Under the pieces are notes generated by a model. That model was not told the origin of the DNA and did no database searches. It saw only the letters and a program-made list of their open reading frames with translations. A DNA stretch of 64,000 nucleotides from DATMAM01 sp035559995 (GTDB lineage: Bacteria; Desulfobacterota; Binatia; UBA9968). Positions within the stretch are counted from its first letter, which is position 1, and each line of letters starts with the position of its first letter. The DNA is taken from positions 1 through 64,000 of the forward strand of contig DATMAM010000055.1 in NCBI GenBank assembly GCA_035559995.1. The letters run 5' to 3'. Positions 45,981 through 54,594 of the stretch are shown piece after piece. The position numbers and the translations under genes were made by a program.

Positions 45981-47210
45981 ATGCTGACGACGAACAAAGT
46001 GAAAGCACCGCGAAGCTACCGGATCGTGGGCTCTCAACGGCGGATCGATGAGCGGGAGACGCCGCATCCCAAAGTCGAGCGCGGCGAGTACGGCGAGCGC
46101 TTGCGCCAGTGGCGCAAGAACCGCGTGGGGAGCGATCCTTTCCGGCGGCTGTTTGGCGGCGGTGGCGAAGGCGACCCGAACAACACCCTGCAGCAGGTCA
46201 TGAAGAACGCGCCCGAGGGCAAGGTCAACCCGAATCGGATTGCCGTCGACGACCCGGTCGCGATGGCGAAGCAAATCAAGGGCGTCGCCAGATACCTGGG
46301 CGCCGACGTCGTCGGCATCACTTATCTCGATCAGCTCTATGTCTACTCGCACCGGGCGCGCGGCAACGCGGCGATGGGAGAAAAGCCCGGAGATCCTATC
46401 GATCTGCCCCATCGCTACGCCATCTGCCTCGGCTTTGCCAGCGATTACGATCGCTACATGGCCAACAACAGCAAAATCTCGGACGCCGAATATCAGTTCG
46501 GCAACAATCGCGCGATCGTGCCCACCTTCATGCTGGCATCCTACATTCGCGAGATGGGCTATCCCGCCCGGGCGCACCATCACGGGCGCTCGGAGGTTAA
46601 CCCGATCCCGCTCGCGATTAACGCCGGCCTCGGAGAGTTGGGCCGGCACGGCATGCTGATCCACGAGAAGTACGGCTCGCGCTTGCACCTCACGACGGTG
46701 ACGACCGACCTGCCGCTCGCGGTCGATGAGCCCGTCGACATCGGCGTCGAGGAATTTTGCAGGTACTGCAAGAAATGCGCGCGCACCTGCCCCTCCCACA
46801 GCATCCCGTTCGGCGACAAGGTCGTCGTCAACGGCGTCGAGAAATACGCCATCAACGTGGAAAGCTGCTACAAGTACAAAATGGCGGGGCGCGGCGAGTG
46901 GACCAACTGCGTCGTTTGCGTCTCGTCATGCTGCTACAACAAGCCGGACGCGTGGTGGCATGATCTGGCAATGTGGACGGTCAAGAAAACTCCGATCCCG
47001 CTCCGCGTTTTCGTCGTCAAGCCGCTTCTCTGGATCGACGACCTGATTTGGGGAAAAAGGCCGTGGAAGCGGATGCGGTGGCTCGGTTACGACAACGCGC
47101 CCAAAGAGGTGAAGTGCGGCATTCCGGGATGCAACGCCAAGCACGCAAATCTCCAGGACAAGCGGCTGCACGCGACCAGGTCGGCCGCGCGCGGGACGCC
47201 GGTCGGCTGA
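45981..47210 (+). CDS. Reductive dehalogenase-like iron-sulfur protein
   Basis: A 409-aa protein with the C-terminal half of reductive-dehalogenase-like (and QueG-like) enzymes: NPIPLAINAGLGELGRHGML near residue 210, and CRYCKKCARTCPSHSI near 258, a [4Fe-4S] ferredoxin motif. A second cysteine set (CYKY..CVVCVSSCC) follows. No Tat signal is present, so it is not a typical respiratory enzyme; family members often bind cobalamin. GGAGG precedes the ATG. It is followed by a ferredoxin that could feed it electrons. Whether it acts on halogenated compounds is unknown. Confidence 0.75.
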   Translation: MLTTNKVKAPRSYRIVGSQRRIDERETPHPKVERGEYGERLRQWRKNRVGSDPFRRLFGGGGEGDPNNTLQQVMKNAPEGKVNPNRIAVDDPVAMAKQIKGVARYLGADVVGITYLDQLYVYSHRARGNAAMGEKPGDPIDLPHRYAICLGFASDYDRYMANNSKISDAEYQFGNNRAIVPTFMLASYIREMGYPARAHHHGRSEVNPIPLAINAGLGELGRHGMLIHEKYGSRLHLTTVTTDLPLAVDEPVDIGVEEFCRYCKKCARTCPSHSIPFGDKVVVNGVEKYAINVESCYKYKMAGRGEWTNCVVCVSSCCYNKPDAWWHDLAMWTVKKTPIPLRVFVVKPLLWIDDLIWGKRPWKRMRWLGYDNAPKEVKCGIPGCNAKHANLQDKRLHATRSAARGTPVG

Positions 47211-47233
47211 CGCGCGCTTACGGGGAAGCGACC

Positions 47234-47482
47234 ATGGCATTTGTCATTGCGGAGCCTTGCATCGGCGTAAAAGACCGGGCCTGCGTCGATGTCTGCCCGA
47301 TGGACTGCATTCACGGCACCGACGAAGATCCGATGCTTTACATCGATCCCGAGGAGTGCATCGATTGCGACGGCTGCGTGCCGGTCTGCCCGGTGGAAGC
47401 GATCTTTCCTGCGGACAAAGTCCCGCAGAAGTGGCAGCACTACATTCAAATCAACGCGGACTACTTCAAAAGCAAAAGATAA
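47234..47482 (+). CDS. Seven-iron ferredoxin
   Basis: An 82-aa ferredoxin from ATG 47234. CIGVKDRACVDVCPMDCI carries the C-x7-C-x3-C(P) ligands of a [3Fe-4S]/[4Fe-4S] pair, and CIDCDGCVPVCP gives the second set, as in FdxA-type proteins. It lies 23 bases after the dehalogenase-like gene, so it is the likely electron donor in the same transcript. Confidence 0.9.
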   Translation: MAFVIAEPCIGVKDRACVDVCPMDCIHGTDEDPMLYIDPEECIDCDGCVPVCPVEAIFPADKVPQKWQHYIQINADYFKSKR

Positions 47483-47498
47483 GGCCGCAGGCGACACG

Positions 47499-48047
47499 AT
47501 GGCCACGATCCCGTTAATTGAACGGAAGGAAGATCTGAGCGCGCCCGATCGGCCGATTTACGACGCGATCGCTCAAAGCCGCGGCCGGGTCCAGGGTCCT
47601 TTTGCCGCGCTCCTCCACAGTCCCGCGCTTGCGGAAAGAACCGCTTTGCTCGGCTCCTACGTCAGGTTCGAATCGACTTTGCAGCCGGCGGTCGCGGAAC
47701 TTGCGGTTCTGGTTACCGCGCGGGAGTTCGACTGCAAACACGAATGGGCGGCTCATATCGAGCATGCCCTAAAAGCCGGGCTCTCGCTCGCCACGATTCG
47801 CTCGGTCCACCAGCGGAACGGGCCCGAGGGCTTCGCTCCGGACGAGGCGCAAATCGTAAGCTACGTGCGCCAGCTGTTGCGCGCGCACGCGGTCGACGAG
47901 CCGACTTTGCGCGCGCTTTGCGGCCGTCTCGGCGTAAAAGGGCTGGTCGAACTTACCGCCACCGTAGGCTACTACGCGATGCTCGCGTGCACGTTGAACG
48001 CTTTCGATATCGTTCACGCAACGCCGCCGGAGGACTTAAGCATTTAG
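47499..48047 (+). CDS. Carboxymuconolactone decarboxylase/AhpD-like protein
   Basis: A 182-aa all-helical protein from ATG 47499. The motif VTAREFDCKHEWAAHIEHALKAG, given here only to locate it near residue 70-92, holds a single Cys and two His in place of the CxxC of AhpD. Relatives are annotated as carboxymuconolactone decarboxylases or peroxidase-like proteins. The 16-base gap to the ferredoxin gene suggests one operon. Activity unknown. Confidence 0.8.
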   Translation: MATIPLIERKEDLSAPDRPIYDAIAQSRGRVQGPFAALLHSPALAERTALLGSYVRFESTLQPAVAELAVLVTAREFDCKHEWAAHIEHALKAGLSLATIRSVHQRNGPEGFAPDEAQIVSYVRQLLRAHAVDEPTLRALCGRLGVKGLVELTATVGYYAMLACTLNAFDIVHATPPEDLSI

Positions 48048-48048
48048 C

Positions 48049-48150
48049 ATCGTTGCTCGTGGATCGTGGCTCGTGATCGTGGCTCGTGGTTCGTGATCGT
48101 GAGCGTGGCTTCAATCGTACCGGATGCGGGGCCACAGCACGAGCAACGAT
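48049..48150. repeat. Inverted repeat enclosing TCGTGR tandem units
   Basis: ATCGTTGCTCGTG at 48049-48061 pairs perfectly with CACGAGCAACGAT at 48138-48150. Between them run degenerate hexamer-like units (TCGTGG, TCGTGA), including a doubled GATCGTGGCTCGTG. The element fills the whole gap between two convergent genes, ending inside the stop codon of the downstream one. It may be a bidirectional terminator or a small dispersed repetitive element. Confidence 0.65.
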
Positions 48151-49241
48151 TATCTCTCCTCGTACTCCTTAAGGGCATCCCACCGGGGTTCCAGGCCCAA
48201 TCCAGGATCCTCCCTCAAAGTCACCCAGCCTCGCGCCGGCACCGGCGGATTCTGATAGATCGCCTCGCCGACTTTCCACATGACGTAATGGAACTCCACG
48301 CGCCAGCCGTTCGGCACCGCGGCGAAAAAGTGCATGTTGTGGTGCGGCCAGCCGCCGCCGTTGGCGACAAGCAGGTTGAACGCCTGCGCCATCGCCGCCA
48401 CTTTCATCGCTTCGGTGTAGCCGCCGACGTAGCAGACATTGGGCTGCAGGATATCGACAGCCTGGTTTACGATCAGCTCGCGATGGCGAAACCGGCTGCT
48501 TTCCGCCTGGCCCGCGGCAAGAGGAATTGAAGTCCGCCGCCTGAGCTCCGCGAGGAGCTTCGCGTCGTTTTGGTAAACCGGCTCTTCGAACCAGGCAAGG
48601 CGGAAAGGCTCGAGCAGCTTGCACAGCTCCAAAGCGCGGTTCAACGGAAACGCGCAGTTTGCATCGATCATCAGCTCGATGCGCTCGCCGATCGCTTCGC
48701 GCACCGCTTTGACGCGGCGCGCGTCTTCAAGATGGCTTTGACCCTGATTGATGCCGACGACCATTTTGAGCTTGTCATGCCCTTCGTTGACGAGTCTCTT
48801 CGCCATTTCGACAAGCTGTTCGGCGTTGAACTCCCGAAGCCCGAACGTGATGTAGCAGGGGACCGGATTCTGCGCGCCGCCGAGGAGCCGCCACACCGGC
48901 TCCCGATAGCGCTTTCCCTTGATATCCCAGAGCGCAATGTCGAGCGCGCTCACCGCTCCGCTCCACGCCCCTCCCTGCCAGCGCGGGTTAAACGCGCGCT
49001 GAAGCTCCTGCCAAACGCGCTCCGTCTCGAGAGGGTTCCTGCCCCTGAGAAACGGCGCAAGCTCCCGGTTGGTAAACTCCCTGATGCCGGAGCGCTGCGG
49101 CGCGCTCGTAAGCCCGTATCCGGTGATCCCTTCGTCGGTCTCGACCGTCGTGAACGTCACCGCCCGGTGCACTTTTGCGTGCAGCAGCGGAATATCCACC
49201 GGCACGTTATGGGTGGTCGCCCTTACGCTGGTGATCTGCAT
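48150..49241 (-). CDS. Mandelate racemase/muconate lactonizing enzyme-family protein
   Basis: A 363-aa enolase-superfamily enzyme. The N-terminal capping domain is followed by the barrel with KLKMVVGINQ (the K-x-K-type catalytic region near residue 157), LMIDANCAFP (Asp metal ligand), WFEEPV (Glu ligand) and AAGQAESS (third ligand). GGWPHHNMHFFA near 298 likely holds the other base, His. It abstracts a proton next to a carboxylate. Sugar-acid dehydration is the common activity but is not proven. GGAGAG precedes the ATG. Confidence 0.88.
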   Translation of the reverse strand: MQITSVRATTHNVPVDIPLLHAKVHRAVTFTTVETDEGITGYGLTSAPQRSGIREFTNRELAPFLRGRNPLETERVWQELQRAFNPRWQGGAWSGAVSALDIALWDIKGKRYREPVWRLLGGAQNPVPCYITFGLREFNAEQLVEMAKRLVNEGHDKLKMVVGINQGQSHLEDARRVKAVREAIGERIELMIDANCAFPLNRALELCKLLEPFRLAWFEEPVYQNDAKLLAELRRRTSIPLAAGQAESSRFRHRELIVNQAVDILQPNVCYVGGYTEAMKVAAMAQAFNLLVANGGGWPHHNMHFFAAVPNGWRVEFHYVMWKVGEAIYQNPPVPARGWVTLREDPGLGLEPRWDALKEYEER

Positions 49242-49346
49242 CTTTTTTCTCTCCGAACGTCTGCTCTGTTCTCGCCGTCATCTCGAGGCGCGCGGGAGAT
49301 CTGGTATTTTGGGATCGATGCGAAAAAAAGACCCGGCGCACACCGG

Positions 49347-50591
49347 TTAGCTCAGCGGCAGAACATAGAGTTGCTGCTGCTCCGGCGCGCTCAGATACTC
49401 GCTACCGTTTTCGGTCACCGCCAACGTGTACTCCACGTGCACCGCCCCCCAGCCAAACTCGTGATAGGAAGCCTCGAGGTTGATCGTCATTCCCGCCTCC
49501 AGCGGAATATCGGTCGTCTCCGGCAGGAAGGGATCGTCGACCTTCTCGGCCGGACCAGAAATAAACGGAAACTCCCGCGCCTCGAGGCCAATCGTGTGGC
49601 CGACAAAAAAATTCGCGTAGTTGGGAATTCCCGCCGCGCGCACGCCTGCGATCATCGTCTCGTAAAGTTTCGACGGGACCGCGCCGGGCTTTACCGCTTC
49701 GACAGACCGCAGCACTCCCTGGCGCACGGCATCGTAGCGCTTGCGGTGCGCCTTATCGGGATCCTCCGCCACGCGCCCGGACCTGCACGTGTCCGCGTGG
49801 TAGCCGCGGAGCGAACAGCCCATGTCCATGCGGACAATATCTCCCTTGCGCAACCGGCGATCGGGAAGCGGCGGCATGTTCCCTCCCCGGCTCGCGCTAA
49901 AGTGATTCCAATAGACTTGCCCGCCGGCCTTGGCCACCTCGGCGCGGTAGATTCCGATCAGCTCCCCTTCACAAACGCCCGGGCGGGCATTTTGCAGCAG
50001 CACGGTCAGCGCGCGATCGTTCATCGCCGCCGCTTCTCTCAGACGCCCGATCTCTTGCGCGGTTTTGATCATGCGCGCGTAGCGCATCAAGTTGGACGCA
50101 AGGCGAAGCTCTGCCTGCGGCAAAAGCGCACGCACCGTGTCGTAGCTCTTCATCGTCATTCCCAGGTGATCGATGCCGATCGCCGAGCGCGCAAAGCCCT
50201 TCTCCTTGAGCAGCTGCGCCAGCGCCTCTTCGGGACCGCCGCCCAGCGGCCGCGCGCTCTGAATCGCGATCACGCGCTCTTCTTCCGCGCAAAGCCGCGA
50301 TGCGCCGTCAATATGCGGCCTTCTCGCCCTGCCGAAGGTGTAAACCTCCTTGAGCCAGACTTGCTCCAGCGCGGCGTAGCCCGCCTCCCCTCCCCCGGTA
50401 AGCAATGCGGGCGACTTGTTCGGGTCGCGCGGGTAGACAACGTAGGACTGCGAATTGCCGTACTTGTAAGCGCCCTGGCTCCACGAGGTAAAGCCGCTCA
50501 GATAAAAAATATTCTCCGGCGTGGCGGCGACCATGGCCTCCAATCCAAAGCGATCCATCAGCGCGTGCAGGCGCTCCTTGTTGTAGAGCAT
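49347..50591 (-). CDS. M24-family metallopeptidase (Xaa-Pro dipeptidase-like)
   Basis: A 414-aa creatinase/aminopeptidase-P-like protein from ATG 50591 (GGAGAC site). The metal ligands are present: two Asp in RMDMGCSLRGYHADTC, His in FFVGHTIGLEARE, Glu in INLEASYHE and Glu in VHVEYTLAV. The N-terminal creatinase-type domain covers about 1-160. It cleaves Xaa-Pro or related bonds, or hydrolyses a C-N bond like creatinase. It shares strand with the enolase-family gene downstream. Confidence 0.9.
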   Translation of the reverse strand: MLYNKERLHALMDRFGLEAMVAATPENIFYLSGFTSWSQGAYKYGNSQSYVVYPRDPNKSPALLTGGGEAGYAALEQVWLKEVYTFGRARRPHIDGASRLCAEEERVIAIQSARPLGGGPEEALAQLLKEKGFARSAIGIDHLGMTMKSYDTVRALLPQAELRLASNLMRYARMIKTAQEIGRLREAAAMNDRALTVLLQNARPGVCEGELIGIYRAEVAKAGGQVYWNHFSASRGGNMPPLPDRRLRKGDIVRMDMGCSLRGYHADTCRSGRVAEDPDKAHRKRYDAVRQGVLRSVEAVKPGAVPSKLYETMIAGVRAAGIPNYANFFVGHTIGLEAREFPFISGPAEKVDDPFLPETTDIPLEAGMTINLEASYHEFGWGAVHVEYTLAVTENGSEYLSAPEQQQLYVLPLS

Positions 50592-50860
50592 CGGCGTCTC
50601 CTTCGGGCGCGATGAACGCGCCCTTATTGCCACCGCGGCTTTTCACGGTCCAGCGCCGACTTTCGCTTCCTCCTGTCGCCCGAGGCGTATCCCGAGCGGC
50701 GCCGCAGCGTAAAAATCCGGCGCGGGACGAAAGGACGGTTGACTATATCGAGGGCCGGCGCAGGCGGTCAAGCAAGCTCTCAGTAAACGTTCGCTGCGGA
50801 GCGGAGTCTAAAGAAACCAGCCGGCAAAACGACGGCGACAACCAAACAAACGGAGGAACA

Positions 50861-51355
50861 ATGAAGAAGTTAGGCGTGATCGGAGCGCTCTTGGCGATGG
50901 CTGCTCTCGGAGCGCTTCCGGCGCACGGCGATCAGGGAGCCCATCGGCCAAGAGCGATGGTGAGGCGCGGGATGGACATGGCGTTTCCGTTTTTTCTTCG
51001 CGGCGTCGAGCTTAACGATACGCAGAAGAGCCAGGTAAAAGAAATTATGACCGCCTATCGCGCGGCCGTGCGTGATCTCCTGACCCAGCTGCAGGCCGTC
51101 CAGGACGAAATCGAAAATAAGCTCCTCTCGACCGAAAGCCTCGAGGAAGCGGACCTAAAACCGCAGATTGCCGAGCTTTCAGAGTTGCGCAATCGGCTTT
51201 CCGAGGAAAATCTGAAGATCAGTCTCGAGATCCGCAAGCTCCTCACCCCCGAGCAACTTGCCCAAGCGGCCGCGCACCGCGAGCAGATGCGCGCGCGCTG
51301 GACGGAAATGAAGGAGCGATTCCGGCAAAAGCGATCCCTGGATGAAAGCCGCTGA
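50861..51355 (+). CDS. Spy/CpxP-like periplasmic protein, copy 1
   Basis: A 164-aa protein with a signal peptide (cleavage near residue 22, LPAHG). The rest is helical, with the LTPEQLAQ motif near residue 130 in place of the LTxxQ repeats of Spy, CpxP and the periplasmic heavy-metal sensor family. These bind unfolded proteins or metals in the periplasm. GGAGG precedes the ATG. A related copy follows. Confidence 0.75.
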   Translation: MKKLGVIGALLAMAALGALPAHGDQGAHRPRAMVRRGMDMAFPFFLRGVELNDTQKSQVKEIMTAYRAAVRDLLTQLQAVQDEIENKLLSTESLEEADLKPQIAELSELRNRLSEENLKISLEIRKLLTPEQLAQAAAHREQMRARWTEMKERFRQKRSLDESR

Positions 51356-51532
51356 CTTCTTTTGCCGGCGACGGTTAAAGCCGCCGCCTTACTCGCCGGC
51401 CGAATGAGCTTGCCCTCGCGTGAGCGGCGGCTCGGGCGCACAAACTGGCGTTTGCGCTCGGACACCTGTAAAGTGGATTCGGACGCCGGCAGACGGCCGC
51501 AACGAGTGCATCACGCGAGGGAGGCATCCAGA

Positions 51533-52012
51533 ATGATCAGGGGCTATAGTCTCTGTCTCTGTTTGGCTGCGTTTTTGGCGGTTGGAGCCGCGCCGGTCGC
51601 GCGCCACGTTTCGGCCGCTTTGGATCCGAGCGGGGCGGAAAAGACCGAAGCGGTCGCTCCGGAAACGCTCCCACCGCTTCTTCGGGGAATCACGCTTACC
51701 GAAGAACAGAAGGCCAAGGTGCGCGACATCGTCCAGAGCCAGCTCCCGGCAGCCCAAGAAAACCTCAAGCGGATGCTGGCGATTCAGCAGGAGATGGGAA
51801 GAAGAATCCTCTCGCCGGGAAGCGTGGAAGAAAACCAGCTCGAGTCCTTGCTCGAGCAGGTCCTTTTCCTGCAAAACCAGCTCGCGCGCCAAAACTTGCG
51901 AACGACGCTCGAGATCCGAAGTCTGCTCACGCCGGAGCAGCTTGCCGAGGGCGCCAAATACAGGGAAAAACTAAAAGATCAACGAAAGGGAGCCGAAGGG
52001 AAGAAGAAGTAG
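51533..52012 (+). CDS. Spy/CpxP-like periplasmic protein, copy 2
   Basis: A 159-aa paralog of the preceding protein, with a signal peptide and the matching core GITLTEEQKAKVRDIV near residue 52 and SLLTPEQLAEGAKYREKL near 128. The first copy has VELNDTQKSQVKEIM and KLLTPEQLAQAAAHREQM. A GAGGGAGG site precedes ATG 51533. The two are a tandem duplication that has diverged strongly outside the motifs. Confidence 0.75.
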   Translation: MIRGYSLCLCLAAFLAVGAAPVARHVSAALDPSGAEKTEAVAPETLPPLLRGITLTEEQKAKVRDIVQSQLPAAQENLKRMLAIQQEMGRRILSPGSVEENQLESLLEQVLFLQNQLARQNLRTTLEIRSLLTPEQLAEGAKYREKLKDQRKGAEGKKK

Positions 52013-52341
52013 CCGCGGCAGCCGGTTGCGCGCGCGAGCGGCCCATGCTTCCCTACAGTCATGTTTTTCGCTTTTTGCGACGTTTCGGAGTTGCTATGGA
52101 GTCGATTTTGGCCGGCATGACCTTGCCCCGTTTCGCTGCTGTCTCGATATTCCAGTATTGTAGCTACTCCGTTTGACGCTCCAAAGCCCGGGGCCTTTCA
52201 AGCCTTTTGGGGATTCAAAAAGACTAATGAATTCGCTGGCATAGCCAATCCTCTCGCATCCGAGCCCCGGACGAAGGGTCAATCGGGCTTCCAGGTCCGG
52301 GCGGTATCTCGGATGTTGCCGAGCGAAGCGAAATTTTTCTT
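52013..52341. other. Intergenic region without a recognised gene
   Basis: About 329 bases between the second Spy-like gene and the aldo/keto reductase. I see no convincing frame, RNA or terminator. The minus-strand frame at 52224-52808 is a shadow of the reductase gene. Confidence 0.5.
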
Positions 52342-53274
52342 GTGAAGCGGATGGATGGGGAGCCCAAAGGGATTTCCCGGCGCGAGCTTCTTGGTTTCGC
52401 CCTCGGCGTGAGCGCGCTTGCGTTTACTCCAGGCGCCATGGCCGCCTCTATGCTACAGCGCCCGATTCCCGGCACGGGCGAGCCCCTGCCCGCCATCGGG
52501 CTCGGGACTTGGCAGACGTTCGACGTGCCCCGGTCGGAGGCCGCTCGGGCGCCCCTCCGGCAGGTGCTCGATGAGTTCGTGCGCCTTGGCGGCAAGCTGA
52601 TCGACTCATCGCCGATGTACGGCGAGTCGGAAGCGGTCGTCGGCGACCTCGCGGCGGAGCTGCGAATCCAAAAGCGGCTCTTTCTGGCGACCAAGGTCTG
52701 GACTCGCGGAGCGCAAAGCGGCGTCAGCCAGATGGAAGAGTCCTTTCGGCGCCTGCGCGTGCAGGTTATGGACTTGATGCAGGTACACAATCTTGTCGAC
52801 TGGCGCACCCACCTCGCGACTCTGCGTCGCTGGAAGGCGGAAGGAAAGCTGCGCTACATCGGCGTCACGCATTACACGGCAAGCGCGCACGACGAGCTTG
52901 CGGCCGTCCTCGAGAGCGAACCGGTCGACTTTGTCCAGCTCAACTACTCGGTCGCCGAGCGCGAGGCCGAACGGCGGCTTCTCCCTCTTGCGGCCGATCG
53001 CCGCGTGGCCGTGCTGGTAAACCGGCCGTTCGCGCACGGGGAACTGTTTAAAAAGGCGCGTGGGAAATCGCTGCCCGCATGGGCGGCGGAGATCGGCTGC
53101 GCGACCTGGGCGCAATTTTTCCTCAAGTTCGTGATCTCGCATCCTGCCGTTACTTGCGCGATCCCCGCGACCAGCAAAGTTGAACATTTGCGAGACAATA
53201 TGGCGGCCGGATACGGCCCTCTTCCGGACGCCGCCCGGCGAGCGCGCATGGCGCGCCACGTCGAATCGTTGTGA
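52342..53274 (+). CDS. Tat-exported aldo/keto reductase
   Basis: A 310-aa protein from GTG 52342, or ATG 52351. A twin-arginine signal (SRRELLGFALG near residue 12) directs the folded, cofactor-loaded enzyme to the periplasm. The barrel carries the catalytic tetrad: Asp and Tyr in IDSSPMYGESE, Lys in FLATKVWT and His in LMQVHNL. NADPH binding is expected at the C-terminus (IPATSKVEHLRDN). An exported reductase is unusual for a soluble-cofactor enzyme, though several bacterial examples exist. Confidence 0.88.
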   Translation: MKRMDGEPKGISRRELLGFALGVSALAFTPGAMAASMLQRPIPGTGEPLPAIGLGTWQTFDVPRSEAARAPLRQVLDEFVRLGGKLIDSSPMYGESEAVVGDLAAELRIQKRLFLATKVWTRGAQSGVSQMEESFRRLRVQVMDLMQVHNLVDWRTHLATLRRWKAEGKLRYIGVTHYTASAHDELAAVLESEPVDFVQLNYSVAEREAERRLLPLAADRRVAVLVNRPFAHGELFKKARGKSLPAWAAEIGCATWAQFFLKFVISHPAVTCAIPATSKVEHLRDNMAAGYGPLPDAARRARMARHVESL

Positions 53275-53319
53275 GGGGATGGCTTCGAACGGCCACCGAA
53301 CCCGAAAAATCAGCTTCAC

Positions 53320-53355
53320 AGGCGGCGCCGCAGCGCTCGCGCTGCGGCGCCGCCT
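53320..53355. terminator. Long GC hairpin between convergent genes
   Basis: A perfect 17-bp inverted repeat: 53320-53336 (AGGCGGCGCCGCAGCGC) with 53339-53355, leaving only two bases at the tip. It sits between the reductase stop (53274) and the end of the minus-strand lipoprotein gene (53370). There is no long T run, so it is a candidate bidirectional terminator or transcript-end stabiliser. Confidence 0.55.
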
Positions 53356-53369
53356 TCGTCGGTTACGCG

Positions 53370-53498
53370 TCAGCGCCGCCAGTCGTAGCGGTCGCGATAG
53401 TGATGCCTGTGATGCCAATGGCAGCCTGAGGCAGTAACCATAACCACAGCCAGCATCGCGAGCATCACGGCTTTCTTCATCCTCGCCAGTCGCTCCAT
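53370..53498 (-). CDS. 42-aa His/Arg/Tyr-rich lipoprotein
   Basis: A very short gene from ATG 53498 with GGAGGG about seven bases upstream. The lipoprotein signal ends in VTASGC, and the mature part is only CHWHHRHHYRDRYDWRR, 17 residues of which five are His. The lipidated, metal-binding-looking tail suggests a small envelope protein. It is convergent with the Tat-exported reductase and close to the Spy-like genes. Function unknown. Confidence 0.6.
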   Translation of the reverse strand: MERLARMKKAVMLAMLAVVMVTASGCHWHHRHHYRDRYDWRR

Positions 53499-53823
53499 TC
53501 GCCGCCCTCCTTTCCTTCGGAGGAATGGCAACGACGATGCCAGCGAATAAAACCAATAAAATCCATGCACGGGCTTCGCGCGCGGCGTGCGCGAGCGGAA
53601 AAAAAGTCCGCTCCAGGGAATTATTACCTGCAGCCGAACGCACAGAGCGCGTCGCAACGCGGTGGCAAAAGAGTCAACGGTGGTCGATGGAAGGCCAATT
53701 TTATTGGACGAGCGGCAGCGAACAATCTTCGTCGGCGACCATTCTCGTGCCGATGCGCAAAAGCGTTGCGGAACGGACCGCGGCGCAGGTATAAGTAAGC
53801 CTACTTACGGCAGGAGGAGCGAA
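53499..53823. other. Intergenic region with an operator-like palindrome
   Basis: About 325 bases between divergent genes. The long plus-strand frames here run into the enoyl-CoA hydratase gene and have no start signals. The one clear element is the palindrome at 53792-53807. Confidence 0.5.
53792..53807. promoter_or_regulatory. Palindrome TAAGTA-N4-TACTTA
   Basis: A perfect 6-bp inverted repeat with a 4-base centre, about 5 bases before the GGAGGAG ribosome binding site of the enoyl-CoA hydratase-like gene. Its size suits a TetR- or MarR-type dimer, but no regulator gene is next to it. It could equally be chance. Confidence 0.35.
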
Positions 53824-54549
53824 ATGGCCGATGCAATCTTGCGCGAGAAGGAGGACGACGTCACTACGATCACGCTCAACCGGCCCGAGGTCGGCAACCG
53901 GCTCACCGACGCGCAGCTCCAGGACCTCGCGGGCATGATCGACGCGTCCGCGAACGACTCGAAGCTTACGGTTCTCAAGAGCGCCGGTCCCGATTTCTGT
54001 TTGGGACGTGAGGCGATGGGACAGCAGCCGCCCCATATCGAGGCTTACGCGATGCGCGAGCGGATCGACGTGATTCTCAACCTGTACGGCGCGTTTCGCC
54101 GCTCGCAGGTCCCCATCATCGGCGCGGTGCAAGGAAAAGCCGCCGGGCTTGGCTGCGCGATCGCGGCGCTGTGCGATGTCACGCTCGCAACCTCCGATGC
54201 GCGCTTCCAGCTGCCGGAAATGGCCCACAAAATTATGCCGTCGCTGGCGATGTCGGCCCTCATCGACCGGGTGCCGCGCAAGGCGCTGATGTATCTCGTC
54301 TACTCAACGGAAGAAATCGGCGCCGAACTTGCGCTCTCCTTTGGGCTTGTGAGTCGCGTGGTGCCCGCGGGAAAACTCGAGCCTGAGCTCGCCGAGTTCA
54401 TCCAAAAACTAAGACCGTATTCGGCCGCCGCGCTGATGGGCGTCAAAGAGTACGCTTCCGCCGCGTACGAGATGAACGCGTCTGGGGCGACCACTTTCGC
54501 GCGCAACATCCACGCGACGATCAACAGCTCCTCAGCGATCCGCGGCTAG
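53824..54549 (+). CDS. Enoyl-CoA hydratase/isomerase-family protein
   Basis: A 241-aa crotonase-fold protein from ATG 53824 (AGGAGGAG site). ITLNRPEVGNRLT opens the fold. QGKAAGLGCAIAALCDVTLA holds the oxyanion-hole loop. The usual acidic pair of hydratases is replaced in the DARFQLPEMAHKIMPS region by a Glu and other residues, so it may be an isomerase, decarboxylase or hydrolase. No other beta-oxidation genes are near. Confidence 0.85.
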   Translation: MADAILREKEDDVTTITLNRPEVGNRLTDAQLQDLAGMIDASANDSKLTVLKSAGPDFCLGREAMGQQPPHIEAYAMRERIDVILNLYGAFRRSQVPIIGAVQGKAAGLGCAIAALCDVTLATSDARFQLPEMAHKIMPSLAMSALIDRVPRKALMYLVYSTEEIGAELALSFGLVSRVVPAGKLEPELAEFIQKLRPYSAAALMGVKEYASAAYEMNASGATTFARNIHATINSSSAIRG

Positions 54550-54594
54550 CCGATCGGCTCGCCCCTTGAGTTCGAGCTGTTCTCGGAATTCAGC

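Noticed and set aside
47663..47676. GGTTCGAATC, which resembles a tRNA T-loop
   Set aside because: It lies inside the CMD-family coding frame and no cloverleaf arms surround it.
48053..48110. Tandem TCGTGR units as a CRISPR array
   Set aside because: Units are six bases, contiguous and degenerate, without spacers or cas genes.
48570..50615. 681-aa plus-strand frame
   Set aside because: Antisense to both the enolase-family and M24 genes; no ribosome binding site, shadow composition.
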